Shown here: positions 1 to 11,932 of the stretch, piece by piece
Position numbering within the stretch: the first letter of the stretch is position 1
Layout of the letters: each line of letters opens with the position of its first letter
Source of the DNA: Colias croceus
Taxonomy: Eukaryota; Arthropoda; Insecta; Lepidoptera; Pieridae
DNA: 64,000 nt
Assembly (NCBI RefSeq): GCF_905220415.1
Contig: NC_059553.1
Location: 2,814,501 to 2,878,500, forward strand
Direction: 5' to 3'
Notes under the pieces: generated by a model
Seen by the model: only the letters and a program-made list of their open reading frames with translations
Told to the model about the DNA's origin: nothing
The model's database searches: none
Position numbers and translations under genes: made by a program

Positions 1-971
1 TCTGTTCAAAGGTCGCATCTATTTTTACGCAATCTAGAAGAGCATGAAAATATAAAAAAAGGAAACCTTAAAAAAATCTTGTTTAAATTTATGTGCATAA
101 TTACGTAAATATTAGGGAAGAAAAAGATAGATAGTATAATTATTGTATTTTTATCGATACGTGGCGTCTCCACTTTGTCAAGCACTAAGCCTGTCAAACT
201 ATTTTCTTTTTCTTCCTAAAACAAAAAGGTAGAGGTTCTATGCTCGTATAATAATAATTTTAATTTATTTTTGCATATTTTGTGTTTTTTAATTTAATTT
301 AATTTATCGAAGGCCGAATTGATAACCTTCTCCTTTATTTTTCAAGTCGGTTAAATATCAAAAAGTAACAGCCCTATAGCACAGACTAATAATAATATAC
401 TACGTATACAACCTATAGCTATACGTCATAATTTCATGGGGGGGGCTTAGTTTCCTAACTGTATGTACGTAGTACATATCTGTCAACTGTGGTTCAGATA
501 TGAAATAATGACAAGTATTCTGTATTGGTATTCATCTACAAAAATAGACTTCTAACAATACCTCTAGTTATAAAAGTATCTTGTAATACATTTATTTTAT
601 TTAATAATACCATAATATTGAAAAGATCAAAATATGTAGTTACGTTTAAAAAGTTACGACAACACTTTCTAATAATTTCCTATATTTTCAATAACTACTA
701 GACGATTTTATTTGAATACATAATTGAATTTGTCTTAAAAGTTAAACATAAAACGGTACTGCCGCTTATAGCGATAAAACCGCCTTCTGTACAAGTTATT
801 GTTTGTATCGCCTTTTTTACGATATGACATATCATACATACATTGTATTCAGTGTGTAATAAAAAAAAAAAAAAAATTATTATTGTACTTCAAAAATCTT
901 TAAAAAACTTTCTACTTTCTTGCCGATTCTTCTCTGTAGAAACGACAATCTAAAAATGTAAATTTATAAAA
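1..971. other. Gene-free AT-rich stretch
   Basis: No coding frame with splice or domain support. It contains a LINE 3' fragment at about 908-960 and homopolymer runs. Confidence 0.6.
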
Positions 972-1182
972 TCCATACTAATATTATAAATGCGAAAGTA
1001 ACTCTGTCTGTCTGTCTGTCTGTTACTCAAGCACGCCTTAACTACTGAACCAATTTGCATGAAATTTGGTATAGAGATATTTTGATATCCGAGAAAGGAC
1101 ATAGGATAGGTTTTATCCCGGAAATCCTACGGGAACGGGTTTTTCTTTGAAAACGCGGGCGAAGCCGCGGGCGGAAAGCTAG
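972..1182 (+). mobile_element. Short Helitron (family A)
   Basis: Starts A|TC and ends in a GC-rich hairpin (GCGGGCGAAGCCGCGGGC) then CTAG|T, the Helitron signature. It contains a (TCTG)n stretch. A second copy of the end (GCGGGCGGAAAGCTAG) occurs at 1310-1325, so a longer form ending there is possible. Confidence 0.7.
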
Positions 1183-2081
1183 TACTTAAATAAATATGTA
1201 CTTATAGCAAATATTATATCTGAGGATTAATATTGTGGATAATATTGTTTAGAGCTTAATCTATATTTCGTTTGTCTGTATTGATTGCATGTTTCAGCTA
1301 ATTTTACATGCGGGCGGAAAGCTAGTTTTACATAAATAAGTTCTTGAGTTTGAAAGAACGAAGGTTGGTTTTAAGAGATACATTAAAGTTATCTGGTACA
1401 ATTATAACGTTAGAATCAACAGTACAGGGATCAATTCCCGATGGAGATTCATAATGAGGTGCAACAGGGCGTTGAAAACTTTTACATTTTTGCGTCTAAA
1501 CAAAAACGCTCGTAGACAACACGAAATTCATCTACCTAGCTAGATGTTTTAGTTTTTTTGTCAATGCTATGGTTTATAAGAACAGATATTTACTTATGTC
1601 TTTAAAGATTCAGACTTTCCCATTTAAATACCGATCTAAATGTTAGTAGGTACTATTTATAAAGGTAAATAAAAAAAGTCCAGTTATACAACTCATGTCA
1701 CAAGATTGGCTGAATCGTTTTTAATGAACCGCTAAACTACTTCCGCGCTCCTGTACTGAAATTAAAATACATTTTACAAAAATATATTCCGTGTCTCCTC
1801 TAGTACCTCCGTGTACCTATAATGTAGGTGATTAAACATATTTTTCGGTTCCATAAAAGGTACGTCTGAATGTGCCTAGAATTTCGAAGGTTGACTCTAG
1901 AAGAAGGTAACCATGCCAAGACTTAATAAAACTTTTATGGACATTGCGTCGAGTTCGTTCCATTCCAATTGAAACTAAGAGGAAACATGAATTATTCAAA
2001 AACTACTCCACCTATTATTTTCACCAATTCGTTCAGAAGCAGAAAGCTACATGTTTCCCGAGTCACTTGGCCTATATTTAA

Positions 2082-2601
2082 CTAGCTTTGCCCGCGGTTT
2101 TAGCATTGCTTCGCTCCTGTTGGTCTTAGCGTGATAATATACAGCCTTCTTCGACAAATGGGCTATGTATCTATAACACCGAAATAATTTTTCAAATCGG
2201 ACCAAAAGTTCCTGAGATTAGCGCGTTCAAACAAAAACAAAAAAACGACGTGTGGCATTCGGGGACTGCCGCGGCATGCTATGCCTTTGTAGCGACACCT
2301 CGCTCTGAATCGCGCAAGCGAAATTTTTTCGGTACAGAGCTATATATACAACTTTCCGACATCATCCATTGGGGCCATAACGGCCGGCCAGTCGAGTAGA
2401 CTGGTCGAGAAACCTCCTTTTTCGATGGAGGAATTCCACCTTCCTTCCTCCACACTTTCAAGCCACACCTCCGACCGTCGGAGTGGGGAGCGTGAGGTTT
2501 TTCGTTACGGAATTTCTCGATTCGGTCCCCGCGCTCAAGGCCCGCGATAGAAGCTATGCAATAGCTTAAAAAAAAAACTCTTCAGCTTTTTAATATTAGT
2601 A
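2082..2601 (-). mobile_element. Short Helitron (family B) split by a LINE/SINE 3' end
   Basis: The minus-strand CTAG end is at 2082-2085 and the 5' part (AATATTAAAAAGCTGAAGAG) at about 2575-2601. Between about 2248 and 2573 is an unrelated poly(A)-ended insert. Compare the unbroken copies at 11023-11225 and 59482-59670. Confidence 0.65.
2248..2573 (+). mobile_element. Poly(A)-ended retroposon fragment inside a Helitron
   Basis: A GC-richer 320-bp block ends in AAGCTATGCAATAGCTT followed by about ten A residues. It looks like the 3' part of a non-LTR element or a SINE. It interrupts a family B Helitron at an A-rich spot, and no protein frame is preserved. The small minus frame here is incidental. 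Confidence 0.5.
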
Positions 2602-3214
2602 GGTACTTAATTTCCTATAGATTTCATTTTTATCCTGTGTCATCTCGGGACGAGCGACTTGTGCCTACTGCCTAGCAGAACCGCAGTTTAGTAAAAAGCA
2701 TACCTATCCATTTGTTACTTCCAGGAAAATTTTGAGTATACATACAGCAGACTCAACAGAAGAAACGCACTGTGTACCTAGTTTTATTACAAAGTGCTAG
2801 CTTAGCTTTAGCTTTTTTTCTTTGAAGCTGGCGGAAAACTAGTTAGGTAAGTAACTATACCTATTATTACTATTGTAAAATAGTAGGTTTGTAGTTAAAT
2901 ACTTACTCTACTTTTTTAGTAGTTACCTAAGTTTTCTTGAAAAAAAACTTAAGTAGGAAGTTCTTACATTACGTTGTATAATTTTGAGAGTTTTTTGAGA
3001 GTTCCATGTTTGTAACTTGTTTGTAAATCTGTGTTGTAAATAATTGTAGTTAGTTAGTTTTATTATATAAAAACTTATAACGTATTGCCAGAATTCATGT
3101 CAAAATTAAAAAGCTATTATGAAATTATCATGACAATTTTCTGAGTATAGGTACAGCTTGGGTACAGCTTTACAAATGAAACCTCAGATTCTTTTATAAA
3201 ATAAACTTTTAAAA

Positions 3215-5413
3215 ATGCCAAGGCTTAGTGACAATTACTACCAAAGAAAATGTTACTTTGAACGGAACCAAGTACCGACCCAAACCGTGATGAAGAATAA
3301 AATGACTCCAGCACTTGCTAATGTGTATTTCAAATCAATGACTCCCAAATTAAAAGTACTGGCAGGCCTTGAGCCCCCTATGAAGGGCGGTGGGAATGAC
3401 TGGTATGTCCCACCCCACGAAATATTAGCTGGAAGGACGGTTATGAAACCGGTTAAGAACGAACACCTTTCTAAGCTAGGCTTCAATGGTATAGACTTCT
3501 TTGGAGAAAGATTAGTAAAAGATCATCGTCGGGAGATGGAAGAAGAAAAACGTAGAATTCTTGAAGCGAACGACGACAGTTGGAAACAAAGAATTGAGCT
3601 GACCTGTTGTCGCCTGTGGGACGACTCGTCTAGAGAGGCCGCAAAACAAAATACCTCAAAAATCCAACAAGCTTTTCATGAATTTACCGACATTTATAAA
3701 ACGTCAATTAACAAAATTGAGACGATGTTATTTGACGCCGCAATGAAAGAAATCGAACGAAATAAAGAAAATACCCATTTGAAAATGAAATCACGCTATA
3801 AAAAATTTCTTAAACAGCAAGCTACTACATTATATAATCAATATGAAAATATATTAGAAAAAGAAAAGCAAAGACAAAAAAATGAATTTATTCAAAATAT
3901 TGATCGGGGTCGGACCGCTATCGCAAATCAGCTACACGATATCAAGCTGGACAAGCACATGGCTGTAGAAAAAGTGCGCCTGTTTTTAGAATGTCAAAAC
4001 TTGGCTTGCCAAACGTATGTAGCCCTAAAGGAAAGAGAAGAATGCAAAAAAGAAATGGATGCTACCGAACATGAACACAGAAAAAAGATGAACAAATTGT
4101 CGGAGGAAATAACAATAAAAGAGATTGAAATAAAATTTGCAAGAGAAAGAGAAAGGAAAAGACAAGAGTTCATTAAAATTTGGAAGAAAAAGGTATGTCA
4201 TTTTGTGAAAAGATTCCAAGATTTCGTCGGTTATTGTTTAAATCTTTTGCCAGAGCATGCAGATTTCTTTTTAAATATGGAAACTTTAATGCTGTTACAA
4301 CTAAGTGAAGCCTTGGAAAATCCTTCTGTAGAAAGTATTTTCGTTTCCGAAAAAGAATCATACAAAGGCCCTACCCCGAAACCTCATCCGTTTTATGTAT
4401 TTTGCGACAAAGGATTCAAACCGAAATTGGATGATAAGCTGTGCCCCAAACACTGTACGTCAAGTGCTTCACAACTACCAGTGGTAGTCGTTAATGATAG
4501 ATTTATATACGCAGCTTGTGATAATTTAGAAGTTTTTCCCGAAACAGTCAAAGATTTCATAGAAGGTAAAAGAGGTAATGAGAAGGACTTCACGGATGAT
4601 CATGACTATACCTTTGATATTCCAGTGAAGTGCACGTCGTCACAACAGCTCTTGGAGTTAAAATTAGAAAGTTCAATCATGCAAATCCTTCAAAAAGAGT
4701 TACCAAATGTGAATAATGTACCAATCGATTGTTGTTATTGTAAAATTCCATATTGTTTCTGCAGCCCATTACATGCTTCCCAAATAAAAATAGATAGACC
4801 TGTTCAACAATCTAGGGTCGAGATCCCTAAAAAAATTCCTTCAGGTGAAAAAATTGTATCTAGGGAAACGGAATTGGAGCATTTACGGGAACCAAAATGG
4901 GATAGTTATATGAAGTTTATTGAACCTCATAAGTGTAAGTGTGGGAAAAGAGCAAAGAAGCATCTTGAGGAGCACCTGCCAGCGTACATGCGCCAGATGT
5001 CTAAATATGAAGCACCTGAATTACCGACGTATGAAACGTGTTCATTGGAAACGTTAAAGATGCTTGTGAAGGAAGCACGTGGAAAGAAGACTCCACCACC
5101 GACACCAGAAAAAGCTCCATCTAAAACAAGGACCATAGGAACGCAATACACTGACGAAGAATATGAAAATTTATGCACGTGTTTTTCAGACGAAGAATTG
5201 GATAAAATCTTACAAAGGTTAGCAACTGAGGCGAAATACTTTAATCAATATGCACCTCCAAAAATGAAAGTTGTAGATGGATCTGTATCGCCGTCATTTA
5301 TTGATAAACCAACCACGGCATTTGCTACGGAGAGAGCCGTTTCGTTGAGACGCCTCATAAATGACTCTCCGGAGCTTGAGGAAATTTTCCGAAAAGAAGA
5401 TTGTAAATTTTAA
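3215..5413 (+). CDS. Intronless coiled-coil protein with cysteine clusters, function unknown (732 aa)
   Basis: A single open frame of 732 codons starts at ATG 3215 and stops at 5413. I do not recognise the family. Residues about 105-325 are rich in Lys, Glu, Arg and Gln with heptad-like hydrophobic spacing, so a long coiled coil is likely. A hydrophobic helical patch follows (about 330-370). Three Cys clusters come later: CPKHC near 410, a CCYCKIPYCFC-type stretch near 505-515 and a CKCGK stretch near 573, which could bind metal. The C-terminus has short acidic segments. There is no signal peptide or membrane segment. AATAAA lies at about 5533 and 5557. The architecture (charged coiled coil, no introns) would suit an axonemal or testis-expressed protein, but that is only a guess. 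An intronless retrocopy is also possible. The length and the absence of stops argue for a functional gene. Confidence 0.75.
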   Translation: MPRLSDNYYQRKCYFERNQVPTQTVMKNKMTPALANVYFKSMTPKLKVLAGLEPPMKGGGNDWYVPPHEILAGRTVMKPVKNEHLSKLGFNGIDFFGERLVKDHRREMEEEKRRILEANDDSWKQRIELTCCRLWDDSSREAAKQNTSKIQQAFHEFTDIYKTSINKIETMLFDAAMKEIERNKENTHLKMKSRYKKFLKQQATTLYNQYENILEKEKQRQKNEFIQNIDRGRTAIANQLHDIKLDKHMAVEKVRLFLECQNLACQTYVALKEREECKKEMDATEHEHRKKMNKLSEEITIKEIEIKFARERERKRQEFIKIWKKKVCHFVKRFQDFVGYCLNLLPEHADFFLNMETLMLLQLSEALENPSVESIFVSEKESYKGPTPKPHPFYVFCDKGFKPKLDDKLCPKHCTSSASQLPVVVVNDRFIYAACDNLEVFPETVKDFIEGKRGNEKDFTDDHDYTFDIPVKCTSSQQLLELKLESSIMQILQKELPNVNNVPIDCCYCKIPYCFCSPLHASQIKIDRPVQQSRVEIPKKIPSGEKIVSRETELEHLREPKWDSYMKFIEPHKCKCGKRAKKHLEEHLPAYMRQMSKYEAPELPTYETCSLETLKMLVKEARGKKTPPPTPEKAPSKTRTIGTQYTDEEYENLCTCFSDEELDKILQRLATEAKYFNQYAPPKMKVVDGSVSPSFIDKPTTAFATERAVSLRRLINDSPELEEIFRKEDCKF

Positions 5414-5620
5414 ATGACATAGTCCTAATCTTAACTTTTTTTAATAGAATTTTGCGCTTTTGGCTACTTTTAGCAGATAAATGATATTGTTAACTAGATT
5501 TTTATAATTTCTGATATCTTATTTTTGTAGCGGAATAAAAGAAGAGTTTAGATTAAAATAAAATTTTATTTTTATAAAATTATAAATACCATTGCTTACA
5601 ACTAATAAATTCAGTTCGCA

Positions 5621-8600
5621 CTACGTCACTTCATTGACTGCCATTTGTTGCAATAAGTTCATAACGTGACAAAACCTTTCCTTGACTTCGCTTTGTGAGC
5701 GATGCGGCAGCAGTTTGCAAATGCGCACGAGCACCTTATCAGAGCCGCCTTCACCCTTTAATACTTCTAACATAGTCTTGTCTTCCTCTCGAGTCCAATT
5801 TCGGGTTTTTTTAGCATCTTTTGGCTTTGCCTTTGGCAAATCTTCTTTCTTTCCACACACATTCACTTCTTTACCATCCAGTTTATTCTTTTTAATATTG
5901 TCCTCATTTTTGCACCTCGTTTTAGCGGCAACTTTTCCTTTCACTTTACTTAATGCCTGTTTCAGATCTTTTTTAGTGTTATCGTTGACGTCTTTGACTG
6001 TTTTTGTCGGGGATTTCGTCTGTTTTCTAGATCTTTTTGGGGGTACTTTGCAATTGGTTTTGCCGTTTCTTTTAGTAGATCTTTCTTCGTCGGAGTCTGG
6101 TGGCGAGAGACATGTGTTGGGCGCCAGTCGTCTTGCATGCACTCGATACGGCTCCTTGCTGTATGGATAAGTGACACTTGCTGATCTTAACAACCTACCG
6201 TGCTGTAGAAACACCCGCCCTTGTAGATACTGCAACAAAAAGTATTTTTATGTTACTATAAAATATAATAGATCGATACATAGAAATCGATTTCAGTTGG
6301 AAACTTTTTTATTTCGTATAGTTTCTTTGAATGGAAATAACTTGACCATATTGCTATCTTTAGCTGTTAACTGTAAAATAATTGATTTTGATAGATTTTG
6401 CCTATTTTCTAATCCTAATACCTACCACTGAATCAAGGGCTTCTTTCACATCAATCTTCCTCTTCTTGTTCTCCGCTTCGAACTCCCACACGTCGTAACC
6501 TTCGTCACATTCTAGAAAGTTCTCGTTTATAACGTCCGTACCAGCGTCGTAAGCACTGCAACAAGATATGCAGAACCTTATAGCAAATGTTGTTTATATC
6601 TTATTCTATTCTACAGGTTAGTTTTCAATGACCAGCCAAAATTTAAAATTAAGATCTAGATATAAATCCAAAGGTACATTTGAAACATTATTGTCGAATA
6701 AAATAAAATAAAAATAATAGCATTCATTTGAAAATGTCTTAAAAATTTCCTAAATCGTAAACACCGCCAGAATCAATGCACTTGTGTGCGTGCGCGCATC
6801 GCCAAATTTATGTGTGTGCTAACTTCTACCTGTCTAGGTTGTTGAACTGAATTGTGCTTTTGTAATGTCCACACGTTCGCTTTTTAGTGGCGGACAGGAA
6901 TGAAAGCTAATTTAAAAAAAACGTTTTTTTTTTCATTAGATCTAAAATGTTATCGATTCTGAACCATTTCTGAAACTTTATTACCTCTTTTTTCCACAAC
7001 AGAAGCAGAATCAGAGCAGTGGTGGCTCAGTGGTGAGACCTCGGACTTCGAATCGATAAGTCCGTGGTTCGAGACCAGGCGAGCGCGCAGGAAATAAATT
7101 GATTTTTCAATTTATCTGCGCATGTTGTAACATCACCACTGCTCGAACGGTGAAGGAAAACATCGTGAGGAAACCGACATGTCGAAGAATTAAAAAAAAA
7201 AAAAAAAAAAAAGTTCGACGACATGTGTCATCCGCCAACCCGCACTTGGCCAGCGTGGTGGATTATGGCCTGTACCCTCATAGGAGGCCCGTGTCCCAGC
7301 AGTGGGAACGTATATGGGCTGATGATGATGATGATGATGATTACCTCTTTTGAAATTTTACTCAATGCTTTATTACCTCTGGAAAACGGAGACAGACGGC
7401 TGCATGACATACGAAAGAAATATTTTCGTGGGCAGGTAAAATACAACGAGAAACCCAAGGCCAGAACATGCTTAGAACATACATGACAGTTAAACTTTAG
7501 GGTGTAAACTTAGACTGGAGAGCTAAAGTAAGTATTAGTGAAGATATCACTTGAGGCCTTTAAGAATGTTGTGGGATTGGAACCATTCAAGATTTACGGA
7601 TGGCAAATAAAATTAACGTGTGATGTCCCAAAAAGTGGACATCTTCTTTTCTTTCTGAACATAGCACAGGGGATAGGCAGAAAATGTTTTATACACACTG
7701 AATGAAATAGAACTTGAAATTCTTCAAAAGTCAGAAATAAAGGGCATATTAGTACTTTCTATCTGACTGAAATTTGAGTCCTTTTGCTCCCATATACTGG
7801 ACATTGGCAGAGTCCCTGCTTATTGGATGGAGCCATTAATTAAGAGAAGAAGAAGAAGACATTCAGTAAAGCTTTGCAAAAGTGTGGAACAGGGTTTGCT
7901 GCATGTGCTGAAATTTTACTTACTGATCTTAACTTTAGCACCATAAAATATCATACTTAAGAAAAACCCCTGAGAAAACAAAGGACCTTGCTACATTGTA
8001 AACTCAGAAAATAATTTATGCATTGCCTATTTTTGAAGATCTAAGATTGTAAAGAATAATGCCAATAAAATAAAATTCTGTTGTGGAAAAAAGTAACTTC
8101 TCCTTTAAGTTTTTATTGCTACAGTATCATAAAAATTAACCATACTGGAGCAAATGCATAATTACATAGTGGAAATGAATTCATGGCCAAAATTGAAATG
8201 TTGCAACAAGTGTTCAAAGTGAAAGTAACATTTTTTTTTTGTTCTTCTTTGAAACCCAGAATTAAGAGAATTAAGTCTCTATTATTTTACCATTTATCTA
8301 TATTCCTTGTCCTACTTGATGTAGCATAGATACTGCCATTTCAATACTTGTTCTATTTATATCTAGATATTATCTAGACTGTGAAATATACAGGGTGTCC
8401 CACTATTGGTATACTAAGCGCGAAGGGACTTGTAGCTTTGCATACACTGATCACGTAAAAAATACTGAAACAACAAAATTACGTTAAAAATTTTTTGCTA
8501 AATTTTTCCTGAAAATCCATGTTTTCTTCTCTAGCTTCGCGCAACCGGCATATTATACCGCTTTTTTTTTATAGTTAAGTATTTTTTACGTACTCAGCGT

Positions 8601-10334
8601 ATGCAAAACTATAACCTCCTTTGAGCTTAGTATACCAACAGCAGGACACCCTGTATAGAGGGCAGAATGCATGGGAATTTTATAAGAAAAGCAGTATTAT
8701 TGAAATTCTCAGGGTTTCTTCCCTGAACATATTGGTCAAATCTCATATCCAGGTATACACTATATTAGATATGTTTTTAATTCTAGACCCTTATAACTTA
8801 TAACTCATAAATATACTCATCTTTTAAATAATATCAAAAGTAATATAACATAAATATAGTTCAATGCAAAAAGCACAATAAAAATACCTTAATCATATAG
8901 AAAGTAGTAGCTAATAAAATATACTACCTGTCTGGTGGTCTCTCATCAGGGAACATGGATTTGAACATTTGTGACAGTTTTGGATTAGTCCTCAAATGTG
9001 GCAACACTCTTGTCTTCAAGTCTTGGCTGCTCCCATTGTTAATGCTTGTGGTAATTGCTCTCAAAATCTTGCGATAAACTGCTGGTTTACGTGCAAATGT
9101 TGTCTGAAAAAGATTATTGTATAAGTAACAAGGTTTTACAATGTTTAATTACTTTTTTTTCAACTAGATTAAGTCCTATACAAAGTCTTGACCAAATCAT
9201 AGAAAAGAAGTGTTAGTTAACTTGTATGCACATAATGACTTGGGGTAAGATAATTCTAATGTGCATTTTTGTGATGGTTCATGCTAAAACCTATTTGAAA
9301 GAAAATGATAACTCAATTTATTTATTACCTGTAATAATTTTATAAAACTAGTCATCTGTGTTAGCATAAAATGGTCCATAAACCTCCCAACCTCGGCAGC
9401 TTGCCCCGGTTTTAAAAATAATAAGAACTCCTCAACAATATCCTTGTGTTCCTCACCAAATAATAAATCTACTTTCCTATATAAATCTACTGGTGTTTCC
9501 TTCCCAGGGTCAAAGGATTTCAACAAATCTCTAAACTGGGCAAACTTATTTGTTGGCAGTGATACACTTGAGGGAAATCTCGACTTAACTTTTGTAAAGT
9601 ATGATCGAACTAGTGCTGTAAAAAAATTGGTAGATGTTAGTTTAGTCATATATTATCTTATTGAGGCCATGGTGTACACATGGCTATTGTTTATATAGTT
9701 AGAATGTTTTTTTTAAACAAAATTAATAATAAATAAATGAACATTCTTGTAATGTAAGTATGAACACCACATGCTTCATTTATTTTAATAATACATTAAT
9801 TTATTCAACTTCAGAGAAACTTTCTAGATTGATGATAGCATATTGTAAATAGGCATGGATTCAAAGTATACCTGTCTCTAATGCATTCTCATCAATTTTT
9901 GATTTATTTGGTTCCTCTTTCCTGTTATTGTCACCATTGAGTTTTAATTCCTTAGAAGCTGGTTCACTTTTCTGACCTTCATGATTTAAACTTTGAGTCT
10001 GAAAGAAATGCGTGATTAAGAAATTGTAAAATGGCAGCCACTGTCTTAATTTCGTTGTGATTTTTACGATTTATTATCAAGTATTTCGGGATCTAACTAG
10101 CAAATATACTTGACCCAGTATCTGCGTGCTAGTAACACACATAAATATTGAAATAGAATCCATGTTTAAACGTACAAAAGTTACATAAAAATATTACACC
10201 CTCTGACTTACCTCTTGTTTTTTATCGGTATTAGCGATTGTATTTGTAGTTAACAAAGTTTTACTAGATTCTATTTTATTCCCAAATGCATCCTGACTCT
10301 CTCTGGAAAACAATATTGGCATAGAAGGCAGCAT
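5621..10334 (-). CDS. GON4L/Muscle wasted-like PAH and SANT/Myb domain protein, six exons
   Basis: Six exons on the minus strand join in frame: 10334-10212, 9998-9872, 9615-9329, 9103-8928, 6555-6426 and 6229-5621, giving 483 codons plus stop. Every junction has a GT donor and AG acceptor and the phases agree. Exons 3-4 (residues about 84-237) are a helical region resembling the paired amphipathic helix part of GON4L-type proteins (motif DIVEEFLLFLKPGQAAEVG). A basic Lys-rich linker precedes a C-terminal SANT/Myb-like domain at about 425-475 (NWTREEDKTMLEVL, then VKERF). Known members are nuclear transcription or histone-locus co-regulators; Drosophila Muscle wasted is one. This protein is far shorter than GON4L, so it is a short form or the model lacks 5' exons: an in-frame stop at 10401-10403 precedes the chosen ATG, and an acceptor just upstream cannot be excluded. 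A GC-richer stretch at about 10560-10600 could be the promoter. Intron 4 carries a SINE and a mariner-type MITE. Confidence 0.72.
6992..7339 (+). mobile_element. tRNA-derived SINE with GAT-repeat tail
   Basis: A tRNA-like head carries a box A-like TGGCTCAGTGG at about 7024 and a box B-like GGTTCGAGACC at about 7066, the RNA polymerase III internal promoter. An A-rich internal tract and a body ending CAGCAGTGGGAACG precede a (GAT)n tail. A 12-bp direct repeat ATTACCTCTTTT flanks it (6980-6991 and 7340-7351). It lies in intron 4 of the GON4L-like gene. Confidence 0.85.
8391..8653. mobile_element. mariner-type MITE with CAGGGTGTCC termini
   Basis: Terminal inverted repeats CAGGGTGTCC are flanked by TA on both sides, and the similarity continues inward (TTGGTATACTAAGC). 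The length is 263 bp with no coding capacity. TA duplication and TIR type fit the Tc1/mariner superfamily. Confidence 0.8.
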
Positions 10335-11022
10335 TTCAAAAATAAAATCCTTTTTGTACGACGGCCACTTGACTCCACTCAACAAACTAACACGACTTGA
10401 TCATCTTCCACAAATTCCACTATAAAGTCACTTTAAATTTACACATATAAAAGATAAGTTGTGTATTACATTATAACAAACATAAATTAACAATAAAATG
10501 GGAAATTGATAAACAAAATACTATAAAAAATGGAAAATATTTTTGTTTGACAGACAACACAACACGAAAGACGCGAATGCGGGCGGGAAGTGCAAACGTT
10601 TCATTTTATGAATTTGTAGAAGTGTAAAGAAAAATATAAAAAAAAAATCATAAAAAGTAAGTAAGTAAGGAATCTCTGTTTAACTTTCAAGACTTCATTA
10701 CGGTATATATTTTTAGTAAATTAAACTAGAATTATTCTAAGAATTATACATACGAGAACGCATACATTTGCGCCGTTCTTTTGAAAAGTTCTGGAACTTG
10801 ACAAGTTTTAACTTTAAACTTTACCTAGCGTACTTTAGAGTCATACAAGTATTTTTAATTTTTATTTATTATACCCATGGAATGTAAATTAAACAATCTA
10901 GGAACTTAAGAGATTTCGGAAAAAAATCGCTCATGTAAGTACAATAGGTATGTTTTTTGGTTATAACATAATATAAACGAAACAATAATATCATAACTGC
11001 GTTGTTGGGATTTTATGTTACA

Positions 11023-11225
11023 CTAGCTGCTCCGCGCGGTTTCACCCCCGTGGCTCCACCCCTGTTGGTCGTAGCGTGATGATATATATAGCCTATAACC
11101 TTCCTCGATAAATGGGTTATCTAACACCGAAAGAATTTTTCAAATCGGACCAGTAGTTCCCGAGATTAGCGCGTTCAAACAAACAAACTCTTCAGCTTTA
11201 TAATATTAGCACATATTAGTATAGA
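11023..11225 (-). mobile_element. Short Helitron (family B)
   Basis: In reverse orientation it begins A|TCTATACTAATATG and ends with CCGCGCGGAGCAGCTAG|T. It shares the GCGCGTTCAAACAAAC block with copies at 2082, 26771 and 59482. Confidence 0.75.
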
Positions 11226-11781
11226 TTATTAAATCGCATGGTTTATGTATGAATGAACCTTAGTCCTTAGTGAACGTGAGTTATTTTTAAATTTTAACTG
11301 TAAATCTTAGCATCTTTGAAATATTATAAATGATAGGTACGGTCTGGCAAAATATCTATACTTATCCTAGGTTTTATTCAGGCAGGTATCTGACGCAGTA
11401 CTGTAGACATGGGCGTAGCCACGGTGGGGCAGGGTGGGGCGCTTGCCCCACCCAGGCTTTGACCTGGAAGGTACCTAACCAAATCTAAAAATTGAATTAT
11501 CCAGGTACTAACTACTAAGCTTAATATCCGTAAGAAAATTCACACTCGATTCTCGAAAGTCGACAGTCGACACAGAAAATGAGACCAAAACATTAGTATT
11601 ATTTATCTCTACAATGACTGATTAACAAATAATTGTCATACGCCCAGCGACCAAACGGCTGAAGATAGGGACACATTTTGGATCTATTTCGTGATGTGGT
11701 AGGTGAACAATAAGGTGTTTTGAATAAGAATAATTCGAATAACGAATTACACACGAAAAAAGAAAATAGCTGAAGCTTCTA

Positions 11782-11899
11782 TCTATACATATAATAAATC
11801 TGTAGAAGAGTCAATTCTGTACATTGAAAATATTGAAAAAATAAATAGCCAGAGGTGTTACTGGATCGATACCAAACCCAAATATGTGATTAAAAAATT

Positions 11900-11932
<33 letters not shown>

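Larger units (their letters stand above)
1183..3214. other. Gene-free stretch upstream of the 732-residue gene
   Basis: Apart from the Helitron and retroposon pieces listed at 2082-2601, I see only AT-rich sequence and scattered Helitron-like ends (1310-1325 and GGCGGAAAACTAG near 2830). A promoter for the gene at 3215 must lie here but none is recognisable. Confidence 0.5.

Noticed and set aside
1000..1021. (TCTG)n tracts as candidate CRISPR-like or microsatellite loci
   Set aside because: They recur at the same relative place in each Helitron copy and are part of those elements; there are no spacer-repeat arrays in the window.
5682..6170. 162-residue + strand frame
   Set aside because: Shadow of the last exon of the minus-strand GON4L-like gene, whose splice sites and SANT domain are clear.
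7740..7870. Possible LINE tail with GAAGAAGAAG end
   Set aside because: The tail is suggestive but no element body, terminal duplication or coding part could be recognised.
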